From an uncultured Lewinella sp. (GTDB taxonomy: Bacteria; Bacteroidota; Bacteroidia; Chitinophagales; Saprospiraceae), in assembly GCA_937873655.1 (NCBI GenBank), contig CALMYQ010000223.1, positions 23,861 to 87,860 of the forward strand: a stretch of DNA of 64,000 nt, given 5' to 3'. The translations under genes and the position numbers were made by a program. Shown here piece after piece: positions 36,247-44,200 of this stretch. How positions within the stretch are numbered: position 1 is the stretch's first letter; every line of letters starts with the position of its first letter. Under the pieces are notes generated by a model, which was given only the letters and a program-made list of their open reading frames with translations, searched no databases and was not told the origin of the DNA.

Positions 36247-37518
36247 ATGAACCTGTTGGAAGACATCCCGCAAGATCTGATCAATTTCCTGCTCACGGCC
36301 CTTTTCTCCCTGATCATCGGGTTGGAACAGCGCCGGCACCATGAAACGGAAAAGATCAAATACCTCTTCGGTACCGACCGTACATTTGCGCTGATCGGTA
36401 TCCTGGGTTTTATCCTGTACGCGCTGGACAGGGATCGCCTGTGGCTGTTTGCCGGCGGTGGGATAATGGTCACCGTTTTCCTCACCGTTGCCTATGCCGG
36501 CAAGGTCCGGATGGAAGGGCAGTTCGGCATGACCTCCGTAATCGTTGCGCTGATCACCTACTGCCTGGCGCCGTTGATATACACCCAACCGCCGTGGCTG
36601 GTCCTGCTCGTCCTGATCACGGTTCTGGTGCTGGTCGAGATCAAGGAGGTCCTGATCGAATTTTCGGAGAAATTCAACAAGAACGAATTCATCACGCTGG
36701 CCAAATTCATTGCTATTGCCGGGGTCATCCTCCCGCTGACGCCGCATGACCAGATCATTGAGGGGCTCAACCTGACGCCTTATAATTTCTGGCTGGCGGT
36801 GGTCGCGGTTTCCGCCATTTCATACGTCAGCTACCTCCTCAAGAAATTCGTTTTCCCCAGGGCCGGCCTTTTCCTCACCGGCGTCCTGGGCGGACTGTAC
36901 AGCAGCACGGCTACCACCTTTACCCTGGCCCGCAAGACGGCCACTGCCGGCTATCCGGTCATGTTGACGGCGGCGTCCATCCTGGTGGCGACCGCCATGA
37001 TGTACCTGCGCGTTCTGGTGCTGGCCTTTCTGTTCAACCCTGCGCTGGGCAACCGGCTGCTGGTTCCGTTGATGGTCCTTGCCGTTACTTCGGCCGGCGT
37101 CGCGTTCTTTTTCTTTTTTCGCAGCAGAAAGGAAGAACCTGCCGAGGGCCCTCAAGCCGATGCCCCGCAGCGAAATCCGCTGGAATTTCCCACCGCATTG
37201 CTGTTCGCCCTGTTGTTTGTGATATTTGCCGCCCTGACCCACTATGTGCTCCGGTTTTACGGCCAGAGCGGATTGAATGTATTGTCGCTCATTGTCGGGG
37301 TGACGGATATCGATCCGTTCCTGCTCAATCTGTTCCAGGACAAGCAATCCTTTACCGAACAGCTTGTTGTGCTGGCCACCATCCAGGCCACCCTGAGCAA
37401 CAATTTCCTGAAGGCGGTTTACGGCGCAGTGCTCGGGATCCAGGCCGTGCGGAAGTACCTGCTGGCCGGGTTCGGGATCATTTTAGGTGTCAGCATCCTG
37501 ATTTTGCTTATTTCATGA
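36247..37518 (+). CDS. MgtC/SapB + DUF4010 membrane protein
   Basis: This 423-residue protein has an N-terminal MgtC-like domain (FSLIIGLEQRRH, FALIGILGFI) and then DUF4010 with about ten helices in total (RAGLFLTGVLGGLYSSTATT). Single-polypeptide MgtC-DUF4010 proteins are common in bacteria. MgtC is linked to Mg2+ or acid stress, but the role of this fused form is unsettled. ATG 36247 follows a short leader, and the gene is divergent from the acetyltransferase. Confidence 0.9.
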   Translation: MNLLEDIPQDLINFLLTALFSLIIGLEQRRHHETEKIKYLFGTDRTFALIGILGFILYALDRDRLWLFAGGGIMVTVFLTVAYAGKVRMEGQFGMTSVIVALITYCLAPLIYTQPPWLVLLVLITVLVLVEIKEVLIEFSEKFNKNEFITLAKFIAIAGVILPLTPHDQIIEGLNLTPYNFWLAVVAVSAISYVSYLLKKFVFPRAGLFLTGVLGGLYSSTATTFTLARKTATAGYPVMLTAASILVATAMMYLRVLVLAFLFNPALGNRLLVPLMVLAVTSAGVAFFFFFRSRKEEPAEGPQADAPQRNPLEFPTALLFALLFVIFAALTHYVLRFYGQSGLNVLSLIVGVTDIDPFLLNLFQDKQSFTEQLVVLATIQATLSNNFLKAVYGAVLGIQAVRKYLLAGFGIILGVSILILLIS

Positions 37519-37630
37519 CATTTAGACATAAGCGACTGAAAACCAATATACAAAATTTAATCCTCCATCAAATCCAATCAAAAATCCCCTAAATTGACTT
37601 GATTTATTTTTTATTAATCCAGGTATTTTC

Positions 37631-37638
37631 TATTTTTG
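37631..37638 (+). promoter_or_regulatory. Candidate Bacteroidota -7 element (TATTTTTG)
   Basis: TATTTTTG fits the TANNTTTG -7 consensus. It lies about 138 bp before the ATG of the IPTL-CTERM gene. A convincing TTTG -33 partner at 19-21 bp was not found. Confidence 0.35.
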
Positions 37639-37775
37639 AATAACATTACGGCAGTTACCTTCCGATCATCCCCGAAAAATCGCCATTCCCAACGACCGAA
37701 TAGTTACCTCGTCAAGAGGCGTCCCTGCGTCAATTCTCGTTCATTTTTGCTAATTAACAAATCATAAAGCTTATC

Positions 37776-39089
37776 ATGAAAAGAATCGTACACCTGTTCA
37801 GCGTATTCCTGTTTGCAGGCACGTTAGGCGTCAATGCGCTATCTGCTCAGGATTGCGTGCAATTGGGAACTACCGTATCCCAGCTCACGCCGTTGCTCAA
37901 AGAAGTAGGCGGTTTTTGCGGCGCCGCTGCCGTACAGACTGCCACATGCGATTGCCCTGCAGGGTATGTCGCTGTAGGCTATGAAGGCCTTGAAGGAAAT
38001 ACCTGGGGCCCCATGGTACTCAGCCAGTTCAAGCTCCGTTGCCGCCAGTTGAATTCCGACGGTTCGCTTGGCGCTACGGTGGTAACGACCTGCGCCAACG
38101 GCTCCCATATCGGCACCTCTGCCGACGGCCCCATTGAAGCCGGCGCCGGTCAGGCCCTGGTCGGCTTCGAGGTCAGGATCGGCTGCGCCATTGACGCCAT
38201 CATGGGCCAGTCCAAATCCATCCTGGATGTAGCCAACAGCCTGCCCAATTCCACCAGTACGCCCATGACGGCCATCGGCGGCACGGGCGGCAGCCCGCAA
38301 CCCGCGATGTTTGTACCGAACGGTAACGTTATTGTCGGCATGCAAACCTACGAGGACGCCAGCTTGCTGAACACCGCAGGTGTGGCCTGGCGTTACGCGC
38401 CCATCATCATCTGCGAAGCCGGTTGTTCCATCACCAATATCAGCTTTGCCAACGCTTCCGGCTGTAATGACGGCGGCACGGACGATAATTCCTCCGACGA
38501 TACGTTCACGGCCGATGTAACGGTCACCTTCTCCAATCCGCCGGCTACGGGCAACCTCGTTTTGTCCGGCCCGGCGACGGCCTCGGTTCCGGTCGGTTCC
38601 CTTTCGGGCGGTTCTCATACCTTCACCGGGGTTACTATGGCTACTACCGGCCACCCGGTCTTTATCACGGCCAGCTTTTCGGGTGGTGATTGCTCGCTGA
38701 CGGACAATGCGGGCGTTGCTCCGGCATCCTGTTCGCCGAACGCACCGATCGAAGGTATCCCGACCATGTCCGAATGGGGTTTGATCCTGTTCGCCCTGAT
38801 CATCTTCACGATGAGCGTGGTATTCGGCATGCAGCGCAAGGAAGCCATGGCCATGGCCCAGAGCAACAGCTCCGCGCCGTTCGACGGCCGCATGCGGTTG
38901 CCGTTCGATCGCGGCCTGTACTTCAGGGTATTGCCGGTCGTTTACCTGGCCATCGGCGCCATCTTTACGCTGGCTATCCTGACCATCGGCTACCAGCCTA
39001 CTGCAGCCGACCTTCCGGGCAGCATCCTGGCCGGCGCGGTGGTGGCTTATCTGGCTCATTTTGCAATGATGAATTCCAGGTCTGAATAA
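37776..39089 (+). CDS. IPTL-CTERM surface protein with extra two-helix tail
   Basis: This 437-residue secreted protein has a signal peptide (1-24, ending ALSAQ), a cysteine-rich domain (about 25-220; paired Cys in CDCPAGYVAVGYE, CRQL, CANGS, GCAIDAI), a beta-rich Ala/Thr/Gly-rich segment and the sorting motif IPTMSEWG at 328-335, followed by a membrane helix (336-352) and a basic GMQRKE. Canonical IPTL-CTERM proteins end there. This one goes on for about 85 residues with two more hydrophobic helices (about 383-405 and 412-430) and ends MMNSRSE. The IPTLxxWG motif is the substrate signal of exosortase H, encoded 108 bp downstream. The protein is probably cut near the motif and released or joined to a surface component. 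Confidence 0.85.
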   Translation: MKRIVHLFSVFLFAGTLGVNALSAQDCVQLGTTVSQLTPLLKEVGGFCGAAAVQTATCDCPAGYVAVGYEGLEGNTWGPMVLSQFKLRCRQLNSDGSLGATVVTTCANGSHIGTSADGPIEAGAGQALVGFEVRIGCAIDAIMGQSKSILDVANSLPNSTSTPMTAIGGTGGSPQPAMFVPNGNVIVGMQTYEDASLLNTAGVAWRYAPIIICEAGCSITNISFANASGCNDGGTDDNSSDDTFTADVTVTFSNPPATGNLVLSGPATASVPVGSLSGGSHTFTGVTMATTGHPVFITASFSGGDCSLTDNAGVAPASCSPNAPIEGIPTMSEWGLILFALIIFTMSVVFGMQRKEAMAMAQSNSSAPFDGRMRLPFDRGLYFRVLPVVYLAIGAIFTLAILTIGYQPTAADLPGSILAGAVVAYLAHFAMMNSRSE

Positions 39090-39106
39090 TCAGGACCATC
39101 TCAGAT

Positions 39107-39140
39107 AACCCGCCGGATCGATTCACCCATCCGGCGGGTT
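39107..39140. terminator. Perfect 12-bp hairpin between IPTL-CTERM gene and xrtH
   Basis: AACCCGCCGGAT at 39107-39118 and ATCCGGCGGGTT at 39129-39140 form a perfect stem with a 10-base loop. It has no T-run, so it is more likely a processing or attenuation element that sets substrate messenger above exosortase messenger than a full terminator. Confidence 0.5.
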
Positions 39141-39197
39141 GCCTGCCTATCTCCACGACGCCCGTCCATTCTGCCTCCGGGCGACCAATTTTGCTCC

Positions 39198-39800
39198 ATG
39201 TCATCCAGTAAAAACGGCAAAGGATCACCTGCAAGAAAAAAAACAAACACTCCGTCCGGGCCTGTAAATCAGTTGAAAGACTGGTTCAGGACCAGGAACC
39301 CGATCCTGAAATTCCTGCTGGGATTTGCAGGCTGCATGGCGCTTTTTTATATTTTCTATTACTCGCCCCTGTACAGGAACTACCTGGAGCTTCCCTTTCT
39401 GAATTTCCAGGCGCATGCCGGCAATTTCTTCCTTCATCTGCTGGGATACGATACCGCGGTTGCCGATACCGCCATCGCCGGCAGCGATTTCACCGTCAAC
39501 ATCAAGAACGGTTGTGATGGACTGGAAGCAATGGCCATTTTCGCCAGCGGCATTGTCATCTTTCCGGCGGCGGTCCGGTATAAGCTCACCGGGCTGGCGT
39601 GGGGCCTCGGGGCGCTGCTGATCCTCAACTTTCTGCGCATTGCGGGGTTATATCTGGCGGGGCTTTACTTCTCCAAAACCGTATTCGACATTCTTCATAT
39701 CCAGGGCGGGTTCATCCTGTTCACCATGATCAGCGTGCTGCTGTGGTTTGTCTGGATGAACTGGTCCGCTAAAAAGATCCGGGAGGTCGGCAACGCATGA
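39198..39800 (+). CDS. xrtH: Exosortase H
   Basis: This is a 200-residue polytopic transpeptidase-like protein with a basic N-terminus and about five to six helices. The catalytic residues of the exosortase/archaeosortase family are visible: Cys106 in NIKNGCDGLEAMAIF, Arg147 in LILNFLRIAG and His167 in FDILHIQGGF. The GCDGLEA signature and its IPTLxxWG-type neighbour point to XrtH. It should cleave the sorting tail of the preceding protein. It overlaps the next gene by 4 bp (ATGA). Confidence 0.9.
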   Translation: MSSSKNGKGSPARKKTNTPSGPVNQLKDWFRTRNPILKFLLGFAGCMALFYIFYYSPLYRNYLELPFLNFQAHAGNFFLHLLGYDTAVADTAIAGSDFTVNIKNGCDGLEAMAIFASGIVIFPAAVRYKLTGLAWGLGALLILNFLRIAGLYLAGLYFSKTVFDILHIQGGFILFTMISVLLWFVWMNWSAKKIREVGNA

Positions 39801-40438
39801 GATCTATCCTTACGGCCGGATTGAAATACTTCCTCTGGTTCCTGCTGCTGTACGGAGCCCTGACGGCGGTCAGCCTGATCCCGCAGGTCGGCGCGGCCTG
39901 CAACGCCCTGTACCGCCAACCCACCGAATGGCTGCTGAAAGGCCTGTTCCCGAAGGCCTACCTGAACCTGAAAGCCCGCCCCGGCGATGCCGATGTCATC
40001 ATCATCGAGTACGCCTCAAAGGAAAAGATCGCGCAGGCGCAAATGGAAGCCCGCACCAAAGGCGGCCAGGTGCAGATCCCCGGCAAGGTCACGGACATGA
40101 AGTTCTACAACATGTTTCTCAGCTTCCACCTCTTTTTTGTGGCGCTGATGCTCCTGTCCCCCATCACCTGGAAAGAGAAGCTCGCCGGTATCGTCATCGG
40201 CTCCATCCTGTTCTACCTCTTCACCGTTTTCCGGATCAGCCTGTCCCTGACCGTCCTGTTCAACCAGCCGGATGTTGCCATCTACCAGACCGGCGCCTTC
40301 TGGCTCAACACCAGCAAAAGCATCCTCTATTTCCTGACACTGGGCGTAAAAGTGCTGGTGGTCCTGCTGCTGTGGGTGCTTTTGGCCTTTCGGAAGCAGA
40401 ATTGGAAGGAGTTACTTCAGGTCAAGGATAAAGGATAA
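39797..40438 (+). CDS. Exosortase H-associated membrane protein
   Basis: This 213-residue protein has four membrane helices (about 7-27, 95-120, 126-150 and 180-205) and a periplasmic loop after the first. It overlaps xrtH by ATGA at 39797, so they are translated together. Proteins of this type accompany XrtH in other bacteria and are taken as accessory subunits; the precise role is unknown. Confidence 0.75.
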   Translation: MRSILTAGLKYFLWFLLLYGALTAVSLIPQVGAACNALYRQPTEWLLKGLFPKAYLNLKARPGDADVIIIEYASKEKIAQAQMEARTKGGQVQIPGKVTDMKFYNMFLSFHLFFVALMLLSPITWKEKLAGIVIGSILFYLFTVFRISLSLTVLFNQPDVAIYQTGAFWLNTSKSILYFLTLGVKVLVVLLLWVLLAFRKQNWKELLQVKDKG

Positions 40439-40490
40439 AGTAAAAAGGTTAAAGGTTAAAGGTTAAAGGTTAAAGGTTAAAGGTTAAAGA
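40439..40490. repeat. Heptamer tandem repeat (AAAGGTT)
   Basis: About seven copies of aaaggtt follow the stop of the exosortase H-associated gene. It begins a 660-bp non-coding tract that continues with a 135-bp direct repeat and a 20-bp inverted repeat; no gene was found between 40439 and 41101. Confidence 0.85.
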
Positions 40491-40504
40491 GGCCTCAATT
40501 GGCT

Positions 40505-40790
40505 ACGGCAATGCGGGCCGTCAGGTCCGCCATTTCAAGCATAAAGGATAAAGTGGAAAGGTTAAAGGAGCCAAAGGGCAGCGATGTTGGGTACAATGAA
40601 CCAATGTTTAGGATTGACCTGGGTTTCCAGCCCTGTATTACGGCAATGCGGGCCGTCAGGTCCGCCATTTCAAGCATAAAGGATAAAGTGGAAAGGTTAA
40701 AGGAGCCAAATGGCAGCGCCGTTGGTTACAATGAACCAATTTTTAGGATTGACCTGGATTTCCACAATGCGGGCCGTCAGGTCCGCCATA
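40505..40790. repeat. 135-bp direct repeat, two full and one partial copy
   Basis: The block starting acggcaatgcgggccgtcag begins at 40505, again at 40640, and a third shortened copy begins near 40766. The first two copies differ at a handful of bases. Frames across them encode repeats of the same peptide but show no start context or family, so they are taken as non-coding. Confidence 0.8.
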
Positions 40791-40820
40791 TCGGTAGCAA
40801 ACCGGTCATTGATTGAGGTT

Positions 40821-40959
40821 CCGGCCTGTAGGGCCGGCATGTGATGAATTCGGGCAGGCAAAATCTTTGTCGGTCGATTCCGGATCAACACCCTTGGACA
40901 GACATGGAAAGGATTTCAACGGCCGTTGCCGGTTTTCATATGCCGGCCCTACAGGCCGG
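40821..40959. repeat. 20-bp perfect inverted repeat around a 99-bp core
   Basis: CCGGCCTGTAGGGCCGGCAT at 40821-40840 is the exact reverse complement of 40940-40959. The ends enclose a GC-moderate core without an open frame. The layout resembles a small palindromic element or MITE; no target-site duplication was found beside the ends. Confidence 0.65.
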
Positions 40960-41101
40960 TGGCTTCCGTCGTGGCCGGGGCGCTAAAGAGATAGCGATCC
41001 TAACGAACCGCTGTTATTGGCGACCCAAAAAACGGCTGTTCCCCGTACCCGCCTTAACCTTTACACTTTATCCTTTAACCTTTACCCTTTCTACTTTAAC
41101 C

Positions 41102-42859
41102 TTATTTCACCGGCATCTTCACCCCCGCCAAAACCCGTCCCACCGGGTACAGGTTGTACGTCGGCTCGTAATGCGGCGTCTGGCGGTACACCCAGTCGAG
41201 TTGGGCGCGCGGGTTTTTGGCGAATTCGGCGTCGGTTTGCTTGCGGGCTTCGAGTTGGGCTTTCACTTCCGGGTGGTTATGGAGGAATTCGGCGGCCAGG
41301 TCCTCGAAAACGTAGCTGGAGAAGTATTCCTTCTGGCCCAGGATGCCGTCGAAGAAATTCCAGGCGAAGAAGCTGTCAATGCCCTGCGGTTCGAGGGATT
41401 CCACGAGGTAGCGGTTGGAGGGCTGATCGGTGAAGGCAACGTAGTCGCCCTTGTGGAACGGCCAGGACATATGGCGTTTGTCCAGCTGGACGTCGTAGTG
41501 CAGGTAATGGCCTTCGTAGGCCTCGCGGGTCTTGTAATCGGCGATATAGTACATTTCCAGTTCGGGCGTAAAATCGGCGGTGAGCCGCTGCAGTTTGACG
41601 CCGTTCTTCTCCAGGCGTTCGATCACTTCGCTGTAGGCTTGCGGAATGATGTAGGCATAGGGTTTGGCCGTCATTTTAGCCGGCAGGAAGGTATTCCAAT
41701 AGGGCGTTTTGCGCTCAAAGGGAGCGGTGCGGTCGTACCAGAGGCGGTCGGCGCCGGTCACTTCGCTGGGTTTGTATTTGCCTTCGTACCCTTTGAAGAT
41801 GATGGTATCCGCCTGATCCCTGGCGATGGTCCAGTCCAGCGGGAAGGAGTCCCGGGTCATGGTGTGCTGAACGGCCTCGGCTTTCAGTTTGCCGATCTTT
41901 TCGTACTGTTCGTTCATCACCCGGAGCATCACGTCCATATAGGCGTAGGTTACCTGAACGCGCTGCGGGAAAGGTTTGAGCATATGCGTTTCCGGGATGA
42001 AACCGATGCAATTGTGCAGGGCGGCGTAGCCGGAGGAATAGCGCGGCGAATCGTAGAAGCCATAGATGCCTTTGTCGGGCGTATCCCGGAAATTGTTGAC
42101 GTAGGGCGTCATTTCCCAGTTGCGGGCTTTCATATCGGCATAGAGGCGGGGCAGCAGGTCCTGGTCGAGGTAATTCCCGAGGGCGGGCTCGAGCTTGTCC
42201 TGCTGACTGGCCAGCATGGTGAGGGTGTAGGTATAATCGGCGCCGTTGGAGGTATGGTTGTCGATCAGGATATCGGGCTGCCAGTAGTTGAAGATCTCAT
42301 TGAAGGTCAGCGCGTTTTTGGAATCGCACTTGATGAAATCGCGGTTCAGGTCCAGGTTTTTGGCGTTGCCGCGGAATCCGTACGCATTGGGACCGTTCTG
42401 ATTGACCCGGCTGTAAGGGCCGCGGTTCAGTCCGCCGCCGATATTGTAATAGGGGATCACGACGAGCACAACGTGTTGGAGGTTGCGCTGCAATTCCGGT
42501 TTTTGGAGGATATCCCGGACCAGCATCATGGTCGCGTCCACGCCTTCCGGCTCACCCGGGTGGATGGCGTTGTTGACGAACAGGATCCGCTTGTTCTGTT
42601 TCCGGATGGCTGAGGGATCGAACACTTTGTCCAGCGACAGAACGGCCGTGTGCAGCGGAAAACCGGCATCGGTCGCCCCCCACTCGCGAAGCTGCAATTG
42701 CGGGAAGGCGTCTGCCAGTTTTTTATAATAATCAATCGCCTCGAAATAAGTGGCGGTGACGTTCTGGTCCTTTTCAAAGGGCGTGGCAAAGTCGCCTTTC
42801 TGGGCGTGAAGCGCGATTGAAAACAGGCATAAAAACAGGAGATTCGTCAGGCGAAACAT
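41102..42859 (-). CDS. M14-family zinc carboxypeptidase
   Basis: This is a 585-residue secreted protein with signal peptide (1-19, ending LHAQ) from ATG 42859. The zinc-site motif HPGEPEG (His-x2-Glu), the third ligand region NHTSNGADY and the catalytic Glu in FIPETHMLKPF fit the M14 family. It hydrolyses C-terminal residues from peptides outside the cytoplasm. The upstream frame to 43024 shows no homology, so it is left out. Confidence 0.9.
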   Translation of the reverse strand: MFRLTNLLFLCLFSIALHAQKGDFATPFEKDQNVTATYFEAIDYYKKLADAFPQLQLREWGATDAGFPLHTAVLSLDKVFDPSAIRKQNKRILFVNNAIHPGEPEGVDATMMLVRDILQKPELQRNLQHVVLVVIPYYNIGGGLNRGPYSRVNQNGPNAYGFRGNAKNLDLNRDFIKCDSKNALTFNEIFNYWQPDILIDNHTSNGADYTYTLTMLASQQDKLEPALGNYLDQDLLPRLYADMKARNWEMTPYVNNFRDTPDKGIYGFYDSPRYSSGYAALHNCIGFIPETHMLKPFPQRVQVTYAYMDVMLRVMNEQYEKIGKLKAEAVQHTMTRDSFPLDWTIARDQADTIIFKGYEGKYKPSEVTGADRLWYDRTAPFERKTPYWNTFLPAKMTAKPYAYIIPQAYSEVIERLEKNGVKLQRLTADFTPELEMYYIADYKTREAYEGHYLHYDVQLDKRHMSWPFHKGDYVAFTDQPSNRYLVESLEPQGIDSFFAWNFFDGILGQKEYFSSYVFEDLAAEFLHNHPEVKAQLEARKQTDAEFAKNPRAQLDWVYRQTPHYEPTYNLYPVGRVLAGVKMPVK

Positions 42860-43060
42860 TGGAGAGGTGGTTGGTTGGGGCGAAGATACGGTATACGGGG
42901 GCTCCCTTCCAAATAAAATTTCACCCGGAGGCGGACGGGGCTTTTCCTGGTTGTCCCGAAAGGTTTTGGCGATCACCGGGGCCGGTACGCACCGGGAATC
43001 CGGTTGTGGATATGGATGTTGCATGATGAAAGGGATTTTGGTATCAGCAGATTAGCCTGG

Positions 43061-43369
43061 CTAGATCTTTCTTACTTTTTCGTTTCGTGCCGGTTGCCTG
43101 TCGCGGTTTACCGTTTCAATGATCCGTTCGTCCTGTTGCATATGGTCTCGATCCTCATATTTCACCACTCCGTTCTTATCTTCCGTTTCATACTTCTGCA
43201 CGGTTCTGGACAAATAGATGTAGCCCATTCCGATCAGCAAGGTGACGATTAATACCCGGATGACCAATCCGACCAGCCGCATTACGGCTTTTGCTCCGAT
43301 AGCCAAAAAATAAAGGGTGCCGAAAGCGCAGATGATCAGGGTTGCAGTTAAAGCGGCATTACTTTCCAT
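43061..43369 (-). CDS. Small membrane protein, paralogue A (VRKI tail)
   Basis: This 102-residue protein has two hydrophobic segments (about 6-28 and 35-55) and a hydrophilic charged tail ending NEKVRKI. It is a clear paralogue of the product at 43689-43979: LYFLAIGAKAVMRLVG against LYFLGVGAKAVFKLIG, and both end in VRKI. Family unknown. Its start is about 80 bp downstream of an ECF-type promoter candidate at 43449-43482. Confidence 0.75.
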   Translation of the reverse strand: MESNAALTATLIICAFGTLYFLAIGAKAVMRLVGLVIRVLIVTLLIGMGYIYLSRTVQKYETEDKNGVVKYEDRDHMQQDERIIETVNRDRQPARNEKVRKI

Positions 43370-43688
43370 GATGGTTCGGTTTTAGAGATGATCAATGGTG
43401 AATTGTTGTGCCTGCGTTCAGGCTTTCCCTAATACTGGCGAAATGGTGAATCTCCAATTAAGAAATTGCGTTTCTTTTTTATGAACAACACCAATAGTGG
43501 TTAAAAATCTAACCGGGGTTTAGCGGGGTTTAGTTCAGGTTTAGTCCCATTTTGGGAAGACAGCTTCCAGGTTCACCCGAAGGCAGCCCGGATTGATCGT
43601 TTGGTCGCAAAAGTTTCGCGGGGTCCGTCTGGATTCCGTATCAAGTCATCTGGTATGTCACAGTCGGCATCTGCTGCCTTTAGCGCTC
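43370..43688. other. Gap between the two small membrane paralogues
   Basis: Apart from the ECF-type promoter candidate at 43449-43482, this stretch has only short GTTTAG repeats near 43518-43552. No gene was seen. Confidence 0.6.
43449..43482 (-). promoter_or_regulatory. ECF-type promoter candidate A
   Basis: On the minus strand ATAAAAAAGAAAC is followed after exactly 17 bases by GATT. The same core and spacing occur at 44051-44083 and 45832-45863. GAAAC-N17-GA is the usual shape of an ECF sigma -35/-10 pair. Confidence 0.6.
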
Positions 43689-43979
43689 TCAAATCTTTCT
43701 AACGGGTACGCGGTTTTCCAGTCTCAGTTGCTCTTCGTCCTGTTTCTCCATTTTGTGCGGTTGCTCCATCTGCTGTTCGTCCTCCTGCATGTGCTCGTCA
43801 ATGACGTCCACTTTTTTGGAGAGGAAAGCGAAAATGAAGCCCACCAGCAGGGCTGTAACCAACACCTGCAACATCCATCCGATCAGTTTAAAGACGGCTT
43901 TGGCGCCGACTCCGAGGAAGTACAGCGTTCCGACCGATCCGAAGACCAGCAAAAAGGTCAGAATTGAATTGTTGTCCAT
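43689..43979 (-). CDS. Small membrane protein, paralogue B (VRKI tail)
   Basis: This 96-residue protein has two helices (about 6-28 and 34-54, LIGWMLQVLVTALLVGFIF) and a highly charged tail with alternating Glu/Gln/Lys that ends NRVPVRKI. It duplicates the gene at 43061-43369 in tandem. The two share a promoter motif with the same spacing, which supports one regulation. Function unknown; small double-span proteins under ECF control are often envelope-stress factors. Confidence 0.75.
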   Translation of the reverse strand: MDNNSILTFLLVFGSVGTLYFLGVGAKAVFKLIGWMLQVLVTALLVGFIFAFLSKKVDVIDEHMQEDEQQMEQPHKMEKQDEEQLRLENRVPVRKI

Positions 43980-44050
43980 TTTTCCCTGTTTTTTTGGTTA
44001 AGCAATCCGCTTGCGTTCAAGCTTCAAAAAACCAACGGGGGAAAAAATGG

Positions 44051-44083
44051 ATCTTTATTTTAGAAAAATCGTTTCTTTTTTAT
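44051..44083 (-). promoter_or_regulatory. ECF-type promoter candidate B
   Basis: Minus strand: ATAAAAAAGAAAC, 17 bases, GATCC. It lies about 70-105 bp before the start of the small membrane gene at 43979. Confidence 0.6.
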
Positions 44084-44200
44084 TGCTATAAAGATCTTAA
44101 TAAGAAATAATAATCAAATTTATTCTATTTATTGGTAAAAGTCAAGTAGGTGAGCGAAAAATCTTTACCGGCAGGGCGGCAGCTGCAGCAAGGAGAATGG

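Noticed and set aside
40499..40816. Protein encoded by the 135-bp repeats
   Set aside because: Both copies encode the same peptide only because the DNA is duplicated; no start context or homologue.
40841..42613. 590-codon plus-strand open frame
   Set aside because: It is the reverse-strand shadow of the M14 carboxypeptidase and the repeat tract, with no signal, domain or start context.
42860..43024. Upstream start for the M14 carboxypeptidase
   Set aside because: It would place 55 unrelated residues before a perfect signal peptide.
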